A DNA stretch of 64,000 bases from Clostridia bacterium (GTDB lineage: Bacteria > Bacillota > Peptococcia > DRI-13 > UBA5745), in NCBI GenBank assembly GCA_018436095.1, contig JAHDMJ010000013.1:1-64000 (forward strand). The letters are read 5' to 3'. Shown here one piece after another: positions 33,633 to 43,735 of the stretch. The translations under genes and the position numbers were made by a program. Position 1 is the first letter of the stretch. Every line of letters starts with the position of its first letter. The notes below the pieces were generated by a model. That model made no database searches. It was not told where the DNA came from and saw only the letters and a program-made list of their open reading frames with translations.

Positions 33633-36600
33633 ATGTTCCTAAAAAGGCTGGAGCTATACGGCTTCAAATCTTTTGCCGATAAAACCGCCCTGGAGTTTCA
33701 GCCCGGGGTTACTCTTGTGGTAGGACCCAACGGCAGCGGCAAGTCCAATGTGGCCGACGCTATCCGCTGGGTGCTGGGGGAGCAAAGCGCCAAATCCTTG
33801 CGGGGCGGCAAGATGGAGGATGTGATCTTTGCCGGCAGCGAAAAGCGGAAATCCCTGGGCATGGCGGAGGTTTCACTGACCATCGACAACAGCGATCACG
33901 CTTTCCCCCTGGATTTTCAAGAGGTTACCGTAACCCGCCGGCTTTACCGCTCAGGAGAGAGCGAATATTTGATCAATAAGGTTCCCTGCCGGCTGCGGGA
34001 TATCCATGAGCTGTTTATGGATACGGGTATTGGCCGGGAGGGCTTTTCCATGATCGGCCAGGGCCGGGTGGAGGAAATACTGCTTTCCCGTCCGGAAGAA
34101 AAACGGATGATTCTGGAGGATGCCGCCGGTATTATCAAATACCGCTACCGCAAAAAAGAAGCGGTGAGAAAGCTGGAGGAGACGGGCCAGCACCTTTTGC
34201 GCATCGAGGACCTGCTGCTGGAGCTGCAGGCTCAGGAGGCGCCTTTGGCCAAGCAAGCCGAAGAAGCCAAAGAATACAAGCTATTAAAGGAAGAATTAGA
34301 CGGCCTGGAAATGGGGATGATGGTAGGAGAAATCCGCCAGGCTAAGGATAAGCTGCAAAGCCTGCAGCAAGAGCTGGAGGCGCTTTCCGAGGCTATTTTA
34401 AGCCAGCGCACCGGCTTTTTGACGGCTCAGGGTCAGGAGGAAAGTATCCGCCTGGCTTTGGATCAGTTAAACGAGCAGATCAATAAGCTGCAGGAAGAGA
34501 TTTACCGCCAGAGCCTGGAGCGGGAGCGGCTGGAAAGCGAATGCCGCACGGAGCTTCAGCGCAGTGAAGATCTGCAGAAACAGGCCAAAGAGCTGGAAAG
34601 TGAAGGGGCAAAGCTGCAGGAGGAGTGGCAGGGCTTGTCGGCAGAATGGCAATCCCGCAAGGATCAGGAGGCCGTCTTAGCAGAGCAGGTCAGCCGGGCC
34701 AGAGCTTTGGTAGCGGAGGAAGAAGACCAGCAAAAAGAGGCTGAAGCCGAGGGCGAGGCCAAAGGCCAGGCCCTGGAAAAAGGTGAAGAGGACCACTTTG
34801 AGCTGCTGCGCAAAGACAGCAGCCTGCAAAACCAGGAGGTTGGCTATAAAGAGCAGTTGACTTCCGCCGAAAAGCAGAAGGAGCGGCTGGCGGAAACCAG
34901 GCGGCGGCTGGCTCAGGAGAACCAAAGAATTGAAGAGCAGATTGCTTCTTTGGAAGCCCGGCGCAATTCCCACATGGCGGAAAAAATCCAGCGGGAAAAG
35001 AATATCTATGAAGCCCAGGCCAAGGTGGAGGAAATTGCCGGCCAGTTGCGGGCCAAGCAGCAGGCTAACCGGGCTTTGGCAGCAGAGCGGGGTCAGGCTC
35101 ACTCCAAATATAAGCTGCTAGATGAGATGGAAAAAGAAGGCCAGGGCTATGCTCAAGGCGTGCGGGAGATTTTGCAGCGGCGCAGCAAAGAAAGGCTGCC
35201 GGGGATTCTGGGCACTGTGGCCCAAAGCCTGCGGGTAGATAAGGAATACGAGCTGGCGGTGGAGATTGCTTTGGGCGGACAAGCTCAAAACGTGATTACC
35301 GAAACGGAGCGCAGCGCCCAGGATGCCATCCGCTGGCTGAAGAATTTTGATAAAGGCCGGGTAACCTTTTTACCCCTGGATACGGTGAAAAACCGCTCTC
35401 TGGATAGCGGCGCTTTTCCCAAAGGCAAGGGCATTATTGGCCGGATGGTGGACTTGGTGGATTTTGAAGACCGCTTCCTGCCGGCTATGGAGTTTCTGCT
35501 GGGCCGCATCTGGCTGGTGGATGAATTGTCCAATGCAGTGGCCAGAGCCCGTGAAAACGGCTTCCGCTACCGGATGGTGACCCTGGACGGCCAGGTGGTT
35601 AATGCCGGCGGCTCCCTGACCGGCGGCAGCGTTCGTCTCAGCGGCGGCGGTTTTATTAGCCGGCGGCGGCAGTTGGAGGAGCTGGACCGGGATATTCGTC
35701 AGCTGTCCAAGGACCTGGTGGAAGGGGAAAAGGAAGAAGAAGAATTGCGCCGTCTTTGGACTGCTGCCAAAGAGCAGTTGGAGGCATTAAAGGAAGAGCA
35801 GCAGCAAAGAGGCGTGGAGCTGGCGGGCATAGAAAACAGCCTTAGCCACAGCCGGCAGGAAGAAAAACGGCTGGCTGAGGAACTGGAGATGCTGGGCCGC
35901 CAGCATGAAGAGGGCGAGCAGGAACAGGCCAGGATCCTGGCTTTGCTGGAAGGCCTGACCTTGGAGCGCCAGTATCTGGCCGAAGATATCGCCGCCAACC
36001 GTCAGAAAATGGAGATATTGAAGCAGGATATCCAGCTTCTGCAAAGCCAGCGGGCCAACCGCCAAAGGCGGCTGACGGAGCTGAGGATCGGCTTGGCCGG
36101 TGATGAAGAAAAGCTGAATTCCTTTGATAAAGAGGGCCGTTTCATCCGCAACCGGATGGAACAGGTCCAAAGCATGATTACAGCCCAGAAAGAAAATGCC
36201 GGCCTTTGCCTGAGCCGCAGCCGCCAGTACCGGCAGGGAGCGGAGCAGCATCGCAAAAGCATTCTGGCCCTGGATGAAAAACTGTCCGCTTTGGAAATAG
36301 ATAAGAAGCAGCTTCAGGAGAACCGGCAGAAGCTGCAAGCGGAAGCCGCCAGCCTGGATGAAAGCCAGAAGGCCATCAGCCAGGAGCTGGAGGCGAAGCA
36401 GGAGCGGCGGCAGCAGCTACAGGTTCAGGAGGGCCGGCTTTCCGCCAATTTGGAGGAATGGACCGGCCGCCTGGCCCAGCAATTTGCTTTGGATTGGGAA
36501 GTGGCTTTAGAAACCATCGAGCCGATTCAGGAAAAACGCAAAGGCCAGCAGCGGGTGAAAGAGATCCGGGAACAGATTGAAGCCATGCCGGAGGTCAATC

Positions 36601-37190
36601 TGGCTGCGGTGACCGAATATGAAAAGCTGCTGGAAAGGCTGGCCTTTTTGACGGAGCAGACCGAGGACCTGCTGCGGGGCAAAGCGGATTTGGAGACGGT
36701 GATCCAGGAAATGGACGCCTTGGTGGCTAATAAATTCAAAGAAACCTTTGATGAGGTCAACGAGCAGTTCAATGCCGTGTTTCAGCGGCTCTTTGCCGGA
36801 GGCCGGGCCAGCCTGGTGCTGACTCAACCCGGCAATCTGCTGGAAACCGGCGTGGATATCATTGCCCAGCCTCCCGGCAAGAAGCTGCAGCATTTATCCC
36901 TGCTGTCCGGCGGCGAAAAGGCCCTGTCGGCTATTTCCCTTTTGATGGCTATGCTGCGGGTGCGGCCCAGTCCTTTCAGCATATTGGATGAAATTGAATC
37001 CAATCTGGACGAGGCCAATGTGGACCGGTTTGCCGCTTTAATCAAAGAGTACAGTGAGAACGGCGGCCAATTTATCATTATTACTCACCGCCGGGGCACC
37101 ATGGCCATCGGCGATGTGATTTACGGTATTTCCGCCCAGGAGTTTTCCGGGGTATCCAAGGTATTAAGCGTACGAATGGAATCGGACTAA
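33633..37190 (+). CDS. smc: Chromosome segregation ATPase SMC
   Basis: An 1185-residue condensin protein. Walker A ([20 protein letters not shown]) is at about 29-48, two long coiled coils occupy roughly 170-500 and 670-1010, the hinge lies between ([28 protein letters not shown]), and the C-terminal head has the signature [20 protein letters not shown] and Walker [19 protein letters not shown]. The length is the family norm. It compacts and segregates origins with ScpA/ScpB, which are not in the window. AAAGAGGAA precedes the ATG. Confidence 0.98.
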   Translation: MFLKRLELYGFKSFADKTALEFQPGVTLVVGPNGSGKSNVADAIRWVLGEQSAKSLRGGKMEDVIFAGSEKRKSLGMAEVSLTIDNSDHAFPLDFQEVTVTRRLYRSGESEYLINKVPCRLRDIHELFMDTGIGREGFSMIGQGRVEEILLSRPEEKRMILEDAAGIIKYRYRKKEAVRKLEETGQHLLRIEDLLLELQAQEAPLAKQAEEAKEYKLLKEELDGLEMGMMVGEIRQAKDKLQSLQQELEALSEAILSQRTGFLTAQGQEESIRLALDQLNEQINKLQEEIYRQSLERERLESECRTELQRSEDLQKQAKELESEGAKLQEEWQGLSAEWQSRKDQEAVLAEQVSRARALVAEEEDQQKEAEAEGEAKGQALEKGEEDHFELLRKDSSLQNQEVGYKEQLTSAEKQKERLAETRRRLAQENQRIEEQIASLEARRNSHMAEKIQREKNIYEAQAKVEEIAGQLRAKQQANRALAAERGQAHSKYKLLDEMEKEGQGYAQGVREILQRRSKERLPGILGTVAQSLRVDKEYELAVEIALGGQAQNVITETERSAQDAIRWLKNFDKGRVTFLPLDTVKNRSLDSGAFPKGKGIIGRMVDLVDFEDRFLPAMEFLLGRIWLVDELSNAVARARENGFRYRMVTLDGQVVNAGGSLTGGSVRLSGGGFISRRRQLEELDRDIRQLSKDLVEGEKEEEELRRLWTAAKEQLEALKEEQQQRGVELAGIENSLSHSRQEEKRLAEELEMLGRQHEEGEQEQARILALLEGLTLERQYLAEDIAANRQKMEILKQDIQLLQSQRANRQRRLTELRIGLAGDEEKLNSFDKEGRFIRNRMEQVQSMITAQKENAGLCLSRSRQYRQGAEQHRKSILALDEKLSALEIDKKQLQENRQKLQAEAASLDESQKAISQELEAKQERRQQLQVQEGRLSANLEEWTGRLAQQFALDWEVALETIEPIQEKRKGQQRVKEIREQIEAMPEVNLAAVTEYEKLLERLAFLTEQTEDLLRGKADLETVIQEMDALVANKFKETFDEVNEQFNAVFQRLFAGGRASLVLTQPGNLLETGVDIIAQPPGKKLQHLSLLSGGEKALSAISLLMAMLRVRPSPFSILDEIESNLDEANVDRFAALIKEYSENGGQFIIITHRRGTMAIGDVIYGISAQEFSGVSKVLSVRMESD

Positions 37191-37225
37191 AATCCGGTAT
37201 CAGTACAGGAATGGAGGATGAATAA

Positions 37226-38119
37226 GTGGGCTTGTTTGGCAATCTATTTAAAAAAATCGGCCAGGCCATGGGCTTGACGAAGATTGATGAGAGTTTTTTT
37301 GAGGAATTGGAAGAACAATTGATCCTGGCGGATGTAGGGGCTGTAACAGCTATGGATTTGGTGGAGAATTTGCGCCGGGAGGCCAAGAAACAGGGCCTTG
37401 ACTCCGTGGAAGCTTGCGCCGGTTGCTTCCGGCAGCAGATTACCGAGCTTTTGGAGGCGGGGGAGCACCAGTTGCAGCTTGAGCCTCAAGGCTTGACGGT
37501 AGTTTTATTTCTGGGGGTCAACGGCGTAGGCAAAACCACCACCATCGGCAAGCTGGCCAACCAATTAAAGAGTCAGGGCCAAAAAGTGCTGGTGGCGGCG
37601 GCGGATACTTTCCGGGCAGCGGCCATTGACCAGTTGGAGGTTTGGTGCGGCAGGGCAGGTGTGGAGCTGATCCGCCACCATGAGGGAGCCGATCCCGGTT
37701 CCGTAGTTTATGACGCCATGGCTGCCGCCCATTCCCGCAAGGTGGACGTGCTTTTGGTGGATACTGCCGGCCGCCTGCAAAACAAGAGCAATCTCATGGA
37801 AGAGCTGAAGAAGCTGCGGCGGATTATTGAGCGGGAACATCCCGGCCAGCCCGGGGAAGTACTGCTGGTGCTGGATGCCACTACGGGGCAGAATGCCCTT
37901 TCCCAGGCCAAGCTGTTTAAGGAGGCTGCAGGCGTTACCGGTGTGGTTTTGACGAAGCTGGACGGCACCGCCAAGGGCGGCGTAGTGCTGGGTATCCAGC
38001 ATGAATACGGCCTGCCGGTGAAGTTTACCGGCTGGGGCGAGGGGATTGGGGATTTGCAGCCTTTTGACGCTGCCGGCTTCAGCCAGCGGCTCTTTGAAAT
38101 AGGGGAAGGGGAGGAATAG
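37226..38119 (+). CDS. ftsY: Signal recognition particle receptor FtsY
   Basis: A 297-residue SRP GTPase with a short N-domain and no long acidic extension, as in many Firmicutes. G-motifs are [51 protein letters not shown] and [10 protein letters not shown]. It docks the SRP (Ffh, encoded 3 kb further) at the membrane. The start is GTG 37226 after GGAGGATGAATAA. The next gene begins three bases after the stop. Confidence 0.97.
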   Translation: MGLFGNLFKKIGQAMGLTKIDESFFEELEEQLILADVGAVTAMDLVENLRREAKKQGLDSVEACAGCFRQQITELLEAGEHQLQLEPQGLTVVLFLGVNGVGKTTTIGKLANQLKSQGQKVLVAAADTFRAAAIDQLEVWCGRAGVELIRHHEGADPGSVVYDAMAAAHSRKVDVLLVDTAGRLQNKSNLMEELKKLRRIIEREHPGQPGEVLLVLDATTGQNALSQAKLFKEAAGVTGVVLTKLDGTAKGGVVLGIQHEYGLPVKFTGWGEGIGDLQPFDAAGFSQRLFEIGEGEE

Positions 38120-38122
38120 ACT

Positions 38123-39493
38123 ATGGGTTGGCTGATTAAAGGAGCCCTGATCGTCCCTATGGCCTCCTTGGCAGGAGAGCTGGGGGATGAGGAGGGAAAG
38201 CCCGGTTTTTCGAAGCTCTGGTTTACCGGGGATATTGCGGTGGCGGCGGACAGAATTGTAGCTATCGGTGAGGATCTGTCTTTGGAGCTGCCGGCTTTGA
38301 CGACGAAATACGGGGAGCTGACGATGATCCCGGCTCAAGGCTTCATTGCTATGCCGGGTCTGGTCAATGCTCATAGCCATAGCGTGATGAACCTTTTCCG
38401 GGGGGCCGGCGACGACATGTCCCTGGAGGACTGGCTTTTTAAGCGGATTTTCCCTCTGGAAGATAAGCTGGACGGCCGGGCCGCCGCCATCGGGGCTGCC
38501 AGCGCCGTTCTGGAAATGATCGGCTCCGGTACCACCTGCTGCTGTGATTCCTATTTCTTTATGGATGAGGTAGCCCAGGTTATGCTGGACAGCGGCATCC
38601 GGGCCAATCTGGGCCGGGGGCTTACCGATGCGGCCGGCCCCGGCAGCGGCGCCGGCCGCCTGGCGGAGGCCGAGGCACTTTTTAAGAAATGGCAGAATGC
38701 CGGGGAGGGCCGGATTAAGTTTTGGCTGGCCCCCCATGCTCCCTATACCTGCTCCGACGAGTATTTGCAGGAAATTCTGGCTAAGGCGGCGGAACTGCAG
38801 GTGGGCTTGAATATCCATGTGGCGGAAACCAGGACGGAGTTTAACGAAAGCCTGGCCAAATACGGCATGACCCCGGTGGAACGGCTGAATTCCCTTGGCC
38901 TGTTCGATCAGGGACCCCGGGTGCCGGTTTTGGCCGTCCACTGCGTCTGGCTGACAGAGGATGACCGCCGGATTCTGAAAGACAAACAAGTCAGCGTGGT
39001 CCACAATCCCCAAAGTAATTTAAAGCTGGGCAGCGGCATCGGTCAAATACCGGCGCTGATGGCTGCCGGTGTGCCGGTGGCTCTGGGTACCGACGGCGCC
39101 GCCAGCAACAACAATCTGGATTTGTGGGAAGAAATCCGGGAGGCGGCCTTGATTCACAAAGGGGAGCGCCACAACCCCACCCTGATGCCGGCAGCCCAGG
39201 TGCTGCAGATGGCCTGCCCTATCGGCGCTAAAGCCATCGGTTTTCCGGAATGCGGCACTTTGGCCGTGGGCCAAAAGGCTGACATCATTTTAGTGGACCT
39301 GGATCAGCCCAACATGCGGCCTCTCATCGATCCTATCTCCCAGCTAGCCTATAGCGCCGGTCCTGCCAATGTGGATACGGTGATGATCGATGGCCGGCTG
39401 GTGCTGCGCAAAAAAGAATTTTTGACTTTGGATAAGGAGAAGATTCTTTTTGAGGTGCAGCAAAAGGCGGAGGAGCTTTTGGCCGGAATGTGA
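38123..39493 (+). CDS. mtaD: 5'-methylthioadenosine / S-adenosylhomocysteine deaminase-type amidohydrolase
   Basis: A 456-residue metal-dependent amidohydrolase of the MtaD/TrzN group. Metal and substrate motifs are NAHSHSVMNLFRGAGDDM, APHAPYTCSDEYLQE, NIHVAETRTEF, LAVHCVWLTEDD and LGTDGAASNNNLDLWEE. It probably deaminates MTA, SAH or adenosine to the inosine forms in nucleoside salvage. The start is three bases after the ftsY stop, with GGGGAGGA overlapping the ftsY end, so the two are translationally close. Substrate identity within the group is uncertain. Confidence 0.85.
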   Translation: MGWLIKGALIVPMASLAGELGDEEGKPGFSKLWFTGDIAVAADRIVAIGEDLSLELPALTTKYGELTMIPAQGFIAMPGLVNAHSHSVMNLFRGAGDDMSLEDWLFKRIFPLEDKLDGRAAAIGAASAVLEMIGSGTTCCCDSYFFMDEVAQVMLDSGIRANLGRGLTDAAGPGSGAGRLAEAEALFKKWQNAGEGRIKFWLAPHAPYTCSDEYLQEILAKAAELQVGLNIHVAETRTEFNESLAKYGMTPVERLNSLGLFDQGPRVPVLAVHCVWLTEDDRRILKDKQVSVVHNPQSNLKLGSGIGQIPALMAAGVPVALGTDGAASNNNLDLWEEIREAALIHKGERHNPTLMPAAQVLQMACPIGAKAIGFPECGTLAVGQKADIILVDLDQPNMRPLIDPISQLAYSAGPANVDTVMIDGRLVLRKKEFLTLDKEKILFEVQQKAEELLAGM

Positions 39494-39545
39494 CGGAGGC
39501 GTTTGTCGAACTCTCTGCGCCGTGATAAGACAGAACGATATGTGT

Positions 39546-39583
39546 GGCAGACAGCGAGGGGTTCGCTGCCTGCCGGTTTTTTG
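39546..39583 (+). terminator. ftsY-mtaD terminator
   Basis: GGCAG-AC-AGCGA (39546-39557) pairs with TCGCT-GC-CTGCC (39563-39574), followed by GGTTTTTTGTTG. Confidence 0.8.
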
Positions 39584-39663
39584 TTGTGCGCCTATTTTAT
39601 GGGAGGGCGGGGAATTAGCGAGGATTTAGTGAGGAGTTAGCGAGGTCTTAACAGGAGCTGGCT

Positions 39664-39915
39664 GTGCAATTTTGCAGGTTTGTAGTGGTTTGATGCAGCT
39701 AACTGCTCAATTTTGCAGGTTTGTCATTCATCGATTCTCTTTTTGGAAGGCTTCTGGACTGCATCTAGGGGGAGAGATGAAGAAGAGCACTATTTAAGGA
39801 GAAAACCCCCTTATAAAGTATACATTTTTGAGTAAGAGGCGGTCAGCAGGGGTTACAAAGCTGCAATTTTGCACAGTTAGCCTCAGCTAATCGTTACAAA
39901 CCTACAAATTTGTGC
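39664..39915. repeat. Two-by-two repeat module, 41-bp period
   Basis: Forward copies are at 39664-39683 (gtgcaattttgcaggtttgt) and 39705-39724 (gctcaattttgcaggtttgt). Inverted copies are at 39855-39874 (acaaagctgcaattttgcac) and 39896-39915 (acaaacctacaaatttgtgc). Spacing is 41 in both halves; the gap between the halves is 130 bases, longer than in the modules at 15905 and 29925. Confidence 0.85.
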
Positions 39916-40049
39916 AAAACGAGGCTAGCAGTGGTTGGGACGACCGGGAAGCTGAAAACACCAAAAAAGCCTGTTACCAACTCCAAATTTGCGAAAAATA
40001 GGGGAGCTTTTCGAGGACACTGAAAAAGTCGGCGGCAAATCGGGCGAGG

Positions 40050-40272
40050 TGCACAAAAATCGAAGTTGTGTCACAGCGGACATCAAATTTAGGCTAAAAG
40101 CAGAGGCTAACTGCACAAAAATCGAAGTTGTGTCGCACTAGTTCCTTCAAATTGGCTTAGATTACGAAAAACTGCCCTCTAATCCGTTACACAACCTCGA
40201 TTTTTGTGCATCTGAAAGCGAAAAAACAGTAAAATCCCCTGCCTGCCGTCACACAACCTCGATTTTTGTGCA
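40050..40272. repeat. Diverged two-by-two repeat module, 62-bp period
   Basis: Forward copies tgcacaaaaatcgaagttgtgtc (quoted as one 23-base unit split here: tgcacaaaaatc then gaagttgtgtc) lie at 40050-40072 and 40112-40134. Inverted copies, differing by one or two bases, lie at 40188-40210 and 40250-40272. Spacing is 62 in both halves. The unit keeps the skeleton TGCA-AAAAT-G-AGGTT-GT of the other modules, so it looks like a subfamily. Confidence 0.85.
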
Positions 40273-40507
40273 GTTGGCAACAGTGAACCCGATTTTAGCC
40301 ACTATACGGACTGCGGCTTTTTCAGCGGCCTCAAGCTTTTCCGCAATTGGCAGCAGTTGCAATTCGTACACATAAATAAATGATGTGTCTAGCACCGAAC
40401 AGCTTTTGCGCATCATCGCGGATATGCTGCCATTGCCGTTGCGCTGCTGCTGCTACCAGAAAAAAACTGGCTGTACAGTAAAAATACTTGATGCCAAGGA
40501 AAAATCC

Positions 40508-40536
40508 TTGACAAAGCCTGCGGCCCCATGTAAAAT
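40508..40536 (+). promoter_or_regulatory. Sigma-A promoter of the ylxM-ffh region
   Basis: TTGACA (40508-40513), a 17-base spacer and TAAAAT (40531-40536), 70 bases before the ylxM start. Confidence 0.85.
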
Positions 40537-40605
40537 GACTTTTGTCGATGTGTTAAGCGGCATATTGATTGCCGCCGGAATAGGCGGATTAACACAGGAG
40601 GCATT

Positions 40606-40959
40606 ATGAAAGACGTGGCCCGGCGGGCTTTTTTACTGGACTTTTACGGTCCCCTATTGACGGAGAAGCAAAGGGATATTTATGAGTGGTATTACCAGCA
40701 GGATCTTTCCCTGGGGGAAATCAGCCAGTTTGCTCAGGTATCCCGTAATGCAGTATATGATTTAGTCAGCCGTACCGACGAGAAGCTGGAGCGCTATGAG
40801 AAGGCCCTGGGCCTGATTGCCGCCAATGAGCGGCAGGAGACGGCCAAGGAAGAACTGGCCGGCGGCTTTGAAGACTGGCTGGCAGCAAACGGCGAAGGCT
40901 TGAAGACAGAGGCCAGGGAGGCATTGGCAGCCCTGATCAGCCGTCTGCGGGAAGCATAG
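40606..40959 (+). CDS. ylxM: YlxM-family HTH protein, SRP-associated
   Basis: A 117-residue protein with a sigma-70 region-4-like helix-turn-helix (LTEKQRDIYEWYYQQDLSLG; ISQFAQVSRNAVYDLVSRTDEKL) followed by a helical tail. YlxM is almost always encoded before ffh and has been linked to modulation of the SRP GTPases. AGGAGG precedes the ATG. Unlike the usual tight arrangement, 257 bases separate it from ffh. Confidence 0.92.
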   Translation: MKDVARRAFLLDFYGPLLTEKQRDIYEWYYQQDLSLGEISQFAQVSRNAVYDLVSRTDEKLERYEKALGLIAANERQETAKEELAGGFEDWLAANGEGLKTEAREALAALISRLREA

Positions 40960-41109
40960 GTATGAACTTTAGGCAAAATTTCATGGTTAAAGTGGGCTGT
41001 TTCTTCAAAATAGTGAAGAGCACCTAGCAAAAACACTAAATACGGCTAAGGGCAGTTGAATACAGCCGAAAGATAATGTTTGGGACACTTTAAACTTGAA
41101 ATTTTGGTA

Positions 41110-41168
41110 CAGGTTGAAGAGATATCCTTAAATACGTAGCACGCAGAGGGAGCTACGATCTCAACCTG
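41110..41168 (+). promoter_or_regulatory. Structured leader upstream of ffh
   Basis: Nested stems CAGGTTGA (41110-41117) with TCAACCTG (41161-41168), and CGTAGC (41135-41140) with GCTACG (41152-41157). The structure lies 49 bases before the ffh start in the 257-base gap after ylxM. It does not match a riboswitch or leader that I recognise; no promoter was identified in the gap. It could be an attenuator or RNA-stability element. Confidence 0.4.
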
Positions 41169-41216
41169 CTATCCGTAGGCACTAAGGGCGCAGATGTTCA
41201 GCCAAGAGGAGATTTT

Positions 41217-42548
41217 ATGGCATTTGAAAGTTTAGCAGACAGACTGCAAAATGTATTTAAAAAACTGCGGGGCAAGGGCAAGCTTTCCCCCCAGGATGTA
41301 GATGAGGCCATGCGGGAAGTACGGATGGCCCTTTTGGAGGCCGACGTCAACTTTAAAGTGGTCAAAAGCTTTGTGGCCACGGTGAAGGAGCGTTCCGTGG
41401 GCGCTGAGGTTATGGAGAGCCTCACTCCCGGCCAGCAGGTCATCAAGATCGTCAACGAGGAATTGACGGCACTGATGGGCAATAACCCTTCCCAGATTAC
41501 CAATGCAGGCCGGGGGCCTACGGTGATCCTGATGGTGGGTTTGCAGGGCTCCGGTAAAACCACTTCCAGCGCCAAGCTGGCCCGTTACTTTAAAAAGCAA
41601 GGACGGCGGCCCATGCTGGCAGCCTGTGATATCTATAGGCCGGCAGCCATCAAGCAGTTGCAGGTTTTAGGACAGCAACTGGAGGTACCGGTGTTTTCCC
41701 TGGGTGATCAGACCAGCCCCGTGGATATTGCTAAAGGTGCTTACGCCGAGGCGGAGCGCCAGGCCATGGACATGCTGATTATCGATACCGCCGGCCGGCT
41801 CCATATTGACGATCAATTGATGGAAGAGCTGGAGGCCATTTGTGCCGCGGTAAAAACTCAGGAGATTTTGCTGGTGGTGGACGCCATGACCGGTCAGGAT
41901 GCGGTGAAGGTCACTGAGACCTTCAATGAGCGGCTGGAGCTTACCGGCGTGATTCTGACCAAGCTGGACGGCGATACCCGGGGCGGTGCCGCCTTATCCG
42001 TCAAAGCCGTTACCGGCAAGCCCATCAAATTCGTGGGTATGGGCGAAAAGACCGATGCTTTGGAGCCTTTTTATCCCGACCGGATGGCTTCCCGGATATT
42101 GGGCATGGGGGATATTCTGACCCTGATCGATAAAGCCCAGGCCAATGTGGACCTGAAAAAAGCTCAGGAAATGGAACAGCGGATGCGCAAAGCAGAGATG
42201 ACGCTGGATGACTTTCTGGAGCAGATGCAGCAGATGAAAAACATGGGACCCTTGGATCAGATTTTAGGAATGCTGCCGGGAGCCGGCAAGATCAAAGGGC
42301 TGAAGGATATGCAGGTGGACGAGAAGGATATGGCTCATACGGAAGCCATCATCCGCTCCATGACCCCGGAAGAACGCCGCCGGCCCCAGATCATCAACGG
42401 CAGCCGCCGCAAGCGCATCGCCGCCGGCAGCGGCACCAGCATAGCCGACGTCAACCGGCTGATCAAGCAGTTTGAGCAAAGCCAGAAGCTGATCAAGCAG
42501 TTTGGCCAGATGGGCAAGGGTAAAAAAGGTTTTAAACTGCCTTTCTGA
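41217..42548 (+). CDS. ffh: Signal recognition particle protein Ffh
   Basis: A 443-residue SRP54 protein: N-domain, GTPase G-domain (MVGLQGSGKTTSSAKLARYF; CDIYRPAAIKQL; IDTAGRLHIDDQLMEELEAI; TKLDGDTRGGAAL) and C-terminal Met-rich M-domain (FLEQMQQMKNMGPLDQILGM) that binds SRP RNA and signal peptides. AGAGGAG precedes the ATG. It starts the conserved block ffh-rpsP-khpA-rimM-trmD. No SRP RNA gene was seen in the window. Confidence 0.98.
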   Translation: MAFESLADRLQNVFKKLRGKGKLSPQDVDEAMREVRMALLEADVNFKVVKSFVATVKERSVGAEVMESLTPGQQVIKIVNEELTALMGNNPSQITNAGRGPTVILMVGLQGSGKTTSSAKLARYFKKQGRRPMLAACDIYRPAAIKQLQVLGQQLEVPVFSLGDQTSPVDIAKGAYAEAERQAMDMLIIDTAGRLHIDDQLMEELEAICAAVKTQEILLVVDAMTGQDAVKVTETFNERLELTGVILTKLDGDTRGGAALSVKAVTGKPIKFVGMGEKTDALEPFYPDRMASRILGMGDILTLIDKAQANVDLKKAQEMEQRMRKAEMTLDDFLEQMQQMKNMGPLDQILGMLPGAGKIKGLKDMQVDEKDMAHTEAIIRSMTPEERRRPQIINGSRRKRIAAGSGTSIADVNRLIKQFEQSQKLIKQFGQMGKGKKGFKLPF

Positions 42549-42597
42549 TTAAAGTATAAATATTGATAAATGAAACTAAAATAAGGAGGTGAAGCAA

Positions 42598-42852
42598 ATG
42601 GCAACAAGAATTCGCTTGAGAAGGATGGGTGCAAAAAAAGCCCCTTTTTACCGGGTGGTAGTGGCTGATTCCCGCTATCCCAGAGACGGCCGTTTTATTG
42701 AGGAGATCGGTTACTACGATCCCACGAAAAACCCTGTTGTGATCAATATCAATGAGGAACGGGCCAAATATTGGGTAGGTACCGGCGCTCAGCCCTCCGA
42801 TACCGTTAAGGCTCTGCTGGTGAAAGCCGGTGTAATCACCAAATCCGTCTAA
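42598..42852 (+). CDS. rpsP: 30S ribosomal protein S16
   Basis: An 84-residue ribosomal protein with the typical start [20 protein letters not shown] and the [17 protein letters not shown] segment. AAGGAGGTG selects ATG 42598; the frame opens nine bases earlier. It is 49 bases after ffh. Confidence 0.97.
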   Translation: MATRIRLRRMGAKKAPFYRVVVADSRYPRDGRFIEEIGYYDPTKNPVVININEERAKYWVGTGAQPSDTVKALLVKAGVITKSV

Positions 42853-42905
42853 TCCCCCCGGCAAAAGATGCAGCTAACGCGTATCTGAAGGATAAGGAGG
42901 ATAAA

Positions 42906-43151
42906 ATGAAGGATCTGGTGGAATACCTGGCCAAGGCACTGGTTGAACATCCCGATCAGGTGCTGGTGACCCAGCGGGAAGACGAAGAGGCCATTGTCAT
43001 TGAGCTGAAAGTCTTGTCGGAAGATATGGGAAAAGTGATCGGCAAACAGGGCCGGATCGCCAAATCCATTCGCACCCTGGTAAAAGCTGCGGCAGGCCAG
43101 GAAGAAAAGAAAAAAATTGCGGTGGATATTATCCCCCGGGATGAAGATTGA
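42906..43151 (+). CDS. khpA: KH-domain RNA-binding protein KhpA
   Basis: An 81-residue single KH-domain protein (VIGKQGRIAKSIRTLVKAAA carries the GxxG loop as GKQG). In Firmicutes KhpA pairs with KhpB/Jag in RNA binding and cell-elongation control. AAGGAGG precedes the ATG. It sits between rpsP and rimM as usual. Confidence 0.95.
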   Translation: MKDLVEYLAKALVEHPDQVLVTQREDEEAIVIELKVLSEDMGKVIGKQGRIAKSIRTLVKAAAGQEEKKKIAVDIIPRDED

Positions 43152-43219
43152 TCAACGAAACAGCCGGGAAAGGTGACTGCCTTCCCGGTTGTAAATTTTT
43201 TTAAGGATATGGTGAGGCC

Positions 43220-43735
43220 ATGTATATATCAATCGGCAAAATCGTCAATACTCACGGCATAAAAGGCGAGGTTAAGGTAAAGGTCTTCAGCGACAGCCTG
43301 GAAAGATTTGAAGGGGTGGAACAGGTCTACGCCAGCCCTGACGAGAGGGGAGAAAAAGGGCAGCTTTTGACTATTACCGGTATTCGCTACCATAAAGATA
43401 TGGCTATGCTGACGTTTAAAGAAACGTCTGATCTCACCCAGGCGGAGAAGCTGAAGAATTACTACTTGCAGGTGCCAGAAAAGGATTTGCCGCCGCTGCC
43501 CGAAGGCAGGTATTACATTTATCAGCTGGAGGGCCTGTCCGTATGGGAAAAGGATGTTTGCTACGGCACTCTCACCGAAGTGCTGCAGCCCGGCAGCAAT
43601 GACATCTACGTAGTCAAGGAAGGCAAACGGGAGATCTTGGTCCCGGCCTTGAAAACGGTAATTAAATCCGTGGATCTGGACCAGGGCCGTATGGAAGTGG
43701 AATTGCCGGCGGGCTTGCTGGAGCTGTACCAATGA
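43220..43735 (+). CDS. rimM: Ribosome maturation factor RimM
   Basis: A 171-residue 30S maturation factor with the N-terminal RimM domain ([20 protein letters not shown]) and a C-terminal PRC-barrel ([33 protein letters not shown]). It binds the S19 region of the 30S head. The stop overlaps the trmD start by four bases (ATGA), showing translational coupling. Confidence 0.97.
   Translation: MYISIGKIVNTHGIKGEVKVKVFSDSLERFEGVEQVYASPDERGEKGQLLTITGIRYHKDMAMLTFKETSDLTQAEKLKNYYLQVPEKDLPPLPEGRYYIYQLEGLSVWEKDVCYGTLTEVLQPGSNDIYVVKEGKREILVPALKTVIKSVDLDQGRMEVELPAGLLELYQ

Larger units (their letters stand above)
39494..40605. other. 1.1-kb intergenic region dominated by repeat modules
   Basis: No gene is supported between mtaD and ylxM. 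The stretch holds the mtaD terminator, one standard repeat module (39664-39915), one diverged module (40050-40272), a lone degenerate copy near 39976 and the ylxM promoter at 40508. The open frame at 40385-40609 overlaps that promoter and has no good ribosome site. Confidence 0.75.

Noticed and set aside
37565-39013. 482-codon open frame on the minus strand across ftsY and mtaD
   Set aside because: It lies opposite two well-conserved genes, has low-complexity His/Gln-rich content and no ribosome site; it is a frame shadow.
15905-40272. CRISPR array from the regularly spaced 20-base repeats
   Set aside because: Only two copies per direction, inverted second halves, no cas genes, and spacing that changes by helix turns; this does not fit a CRISPR array.
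40385-40609. 74-codon frame before ylxM
   Set aside because: It contains the near-perfect ylxM promoter and lacks a ribosome site.
41110-41168. SRP RNA gene or riboswitch before ffh
   Set aside because: The GGAAG-type SRP loop is absent and the stems match no riboswitch I recognise.
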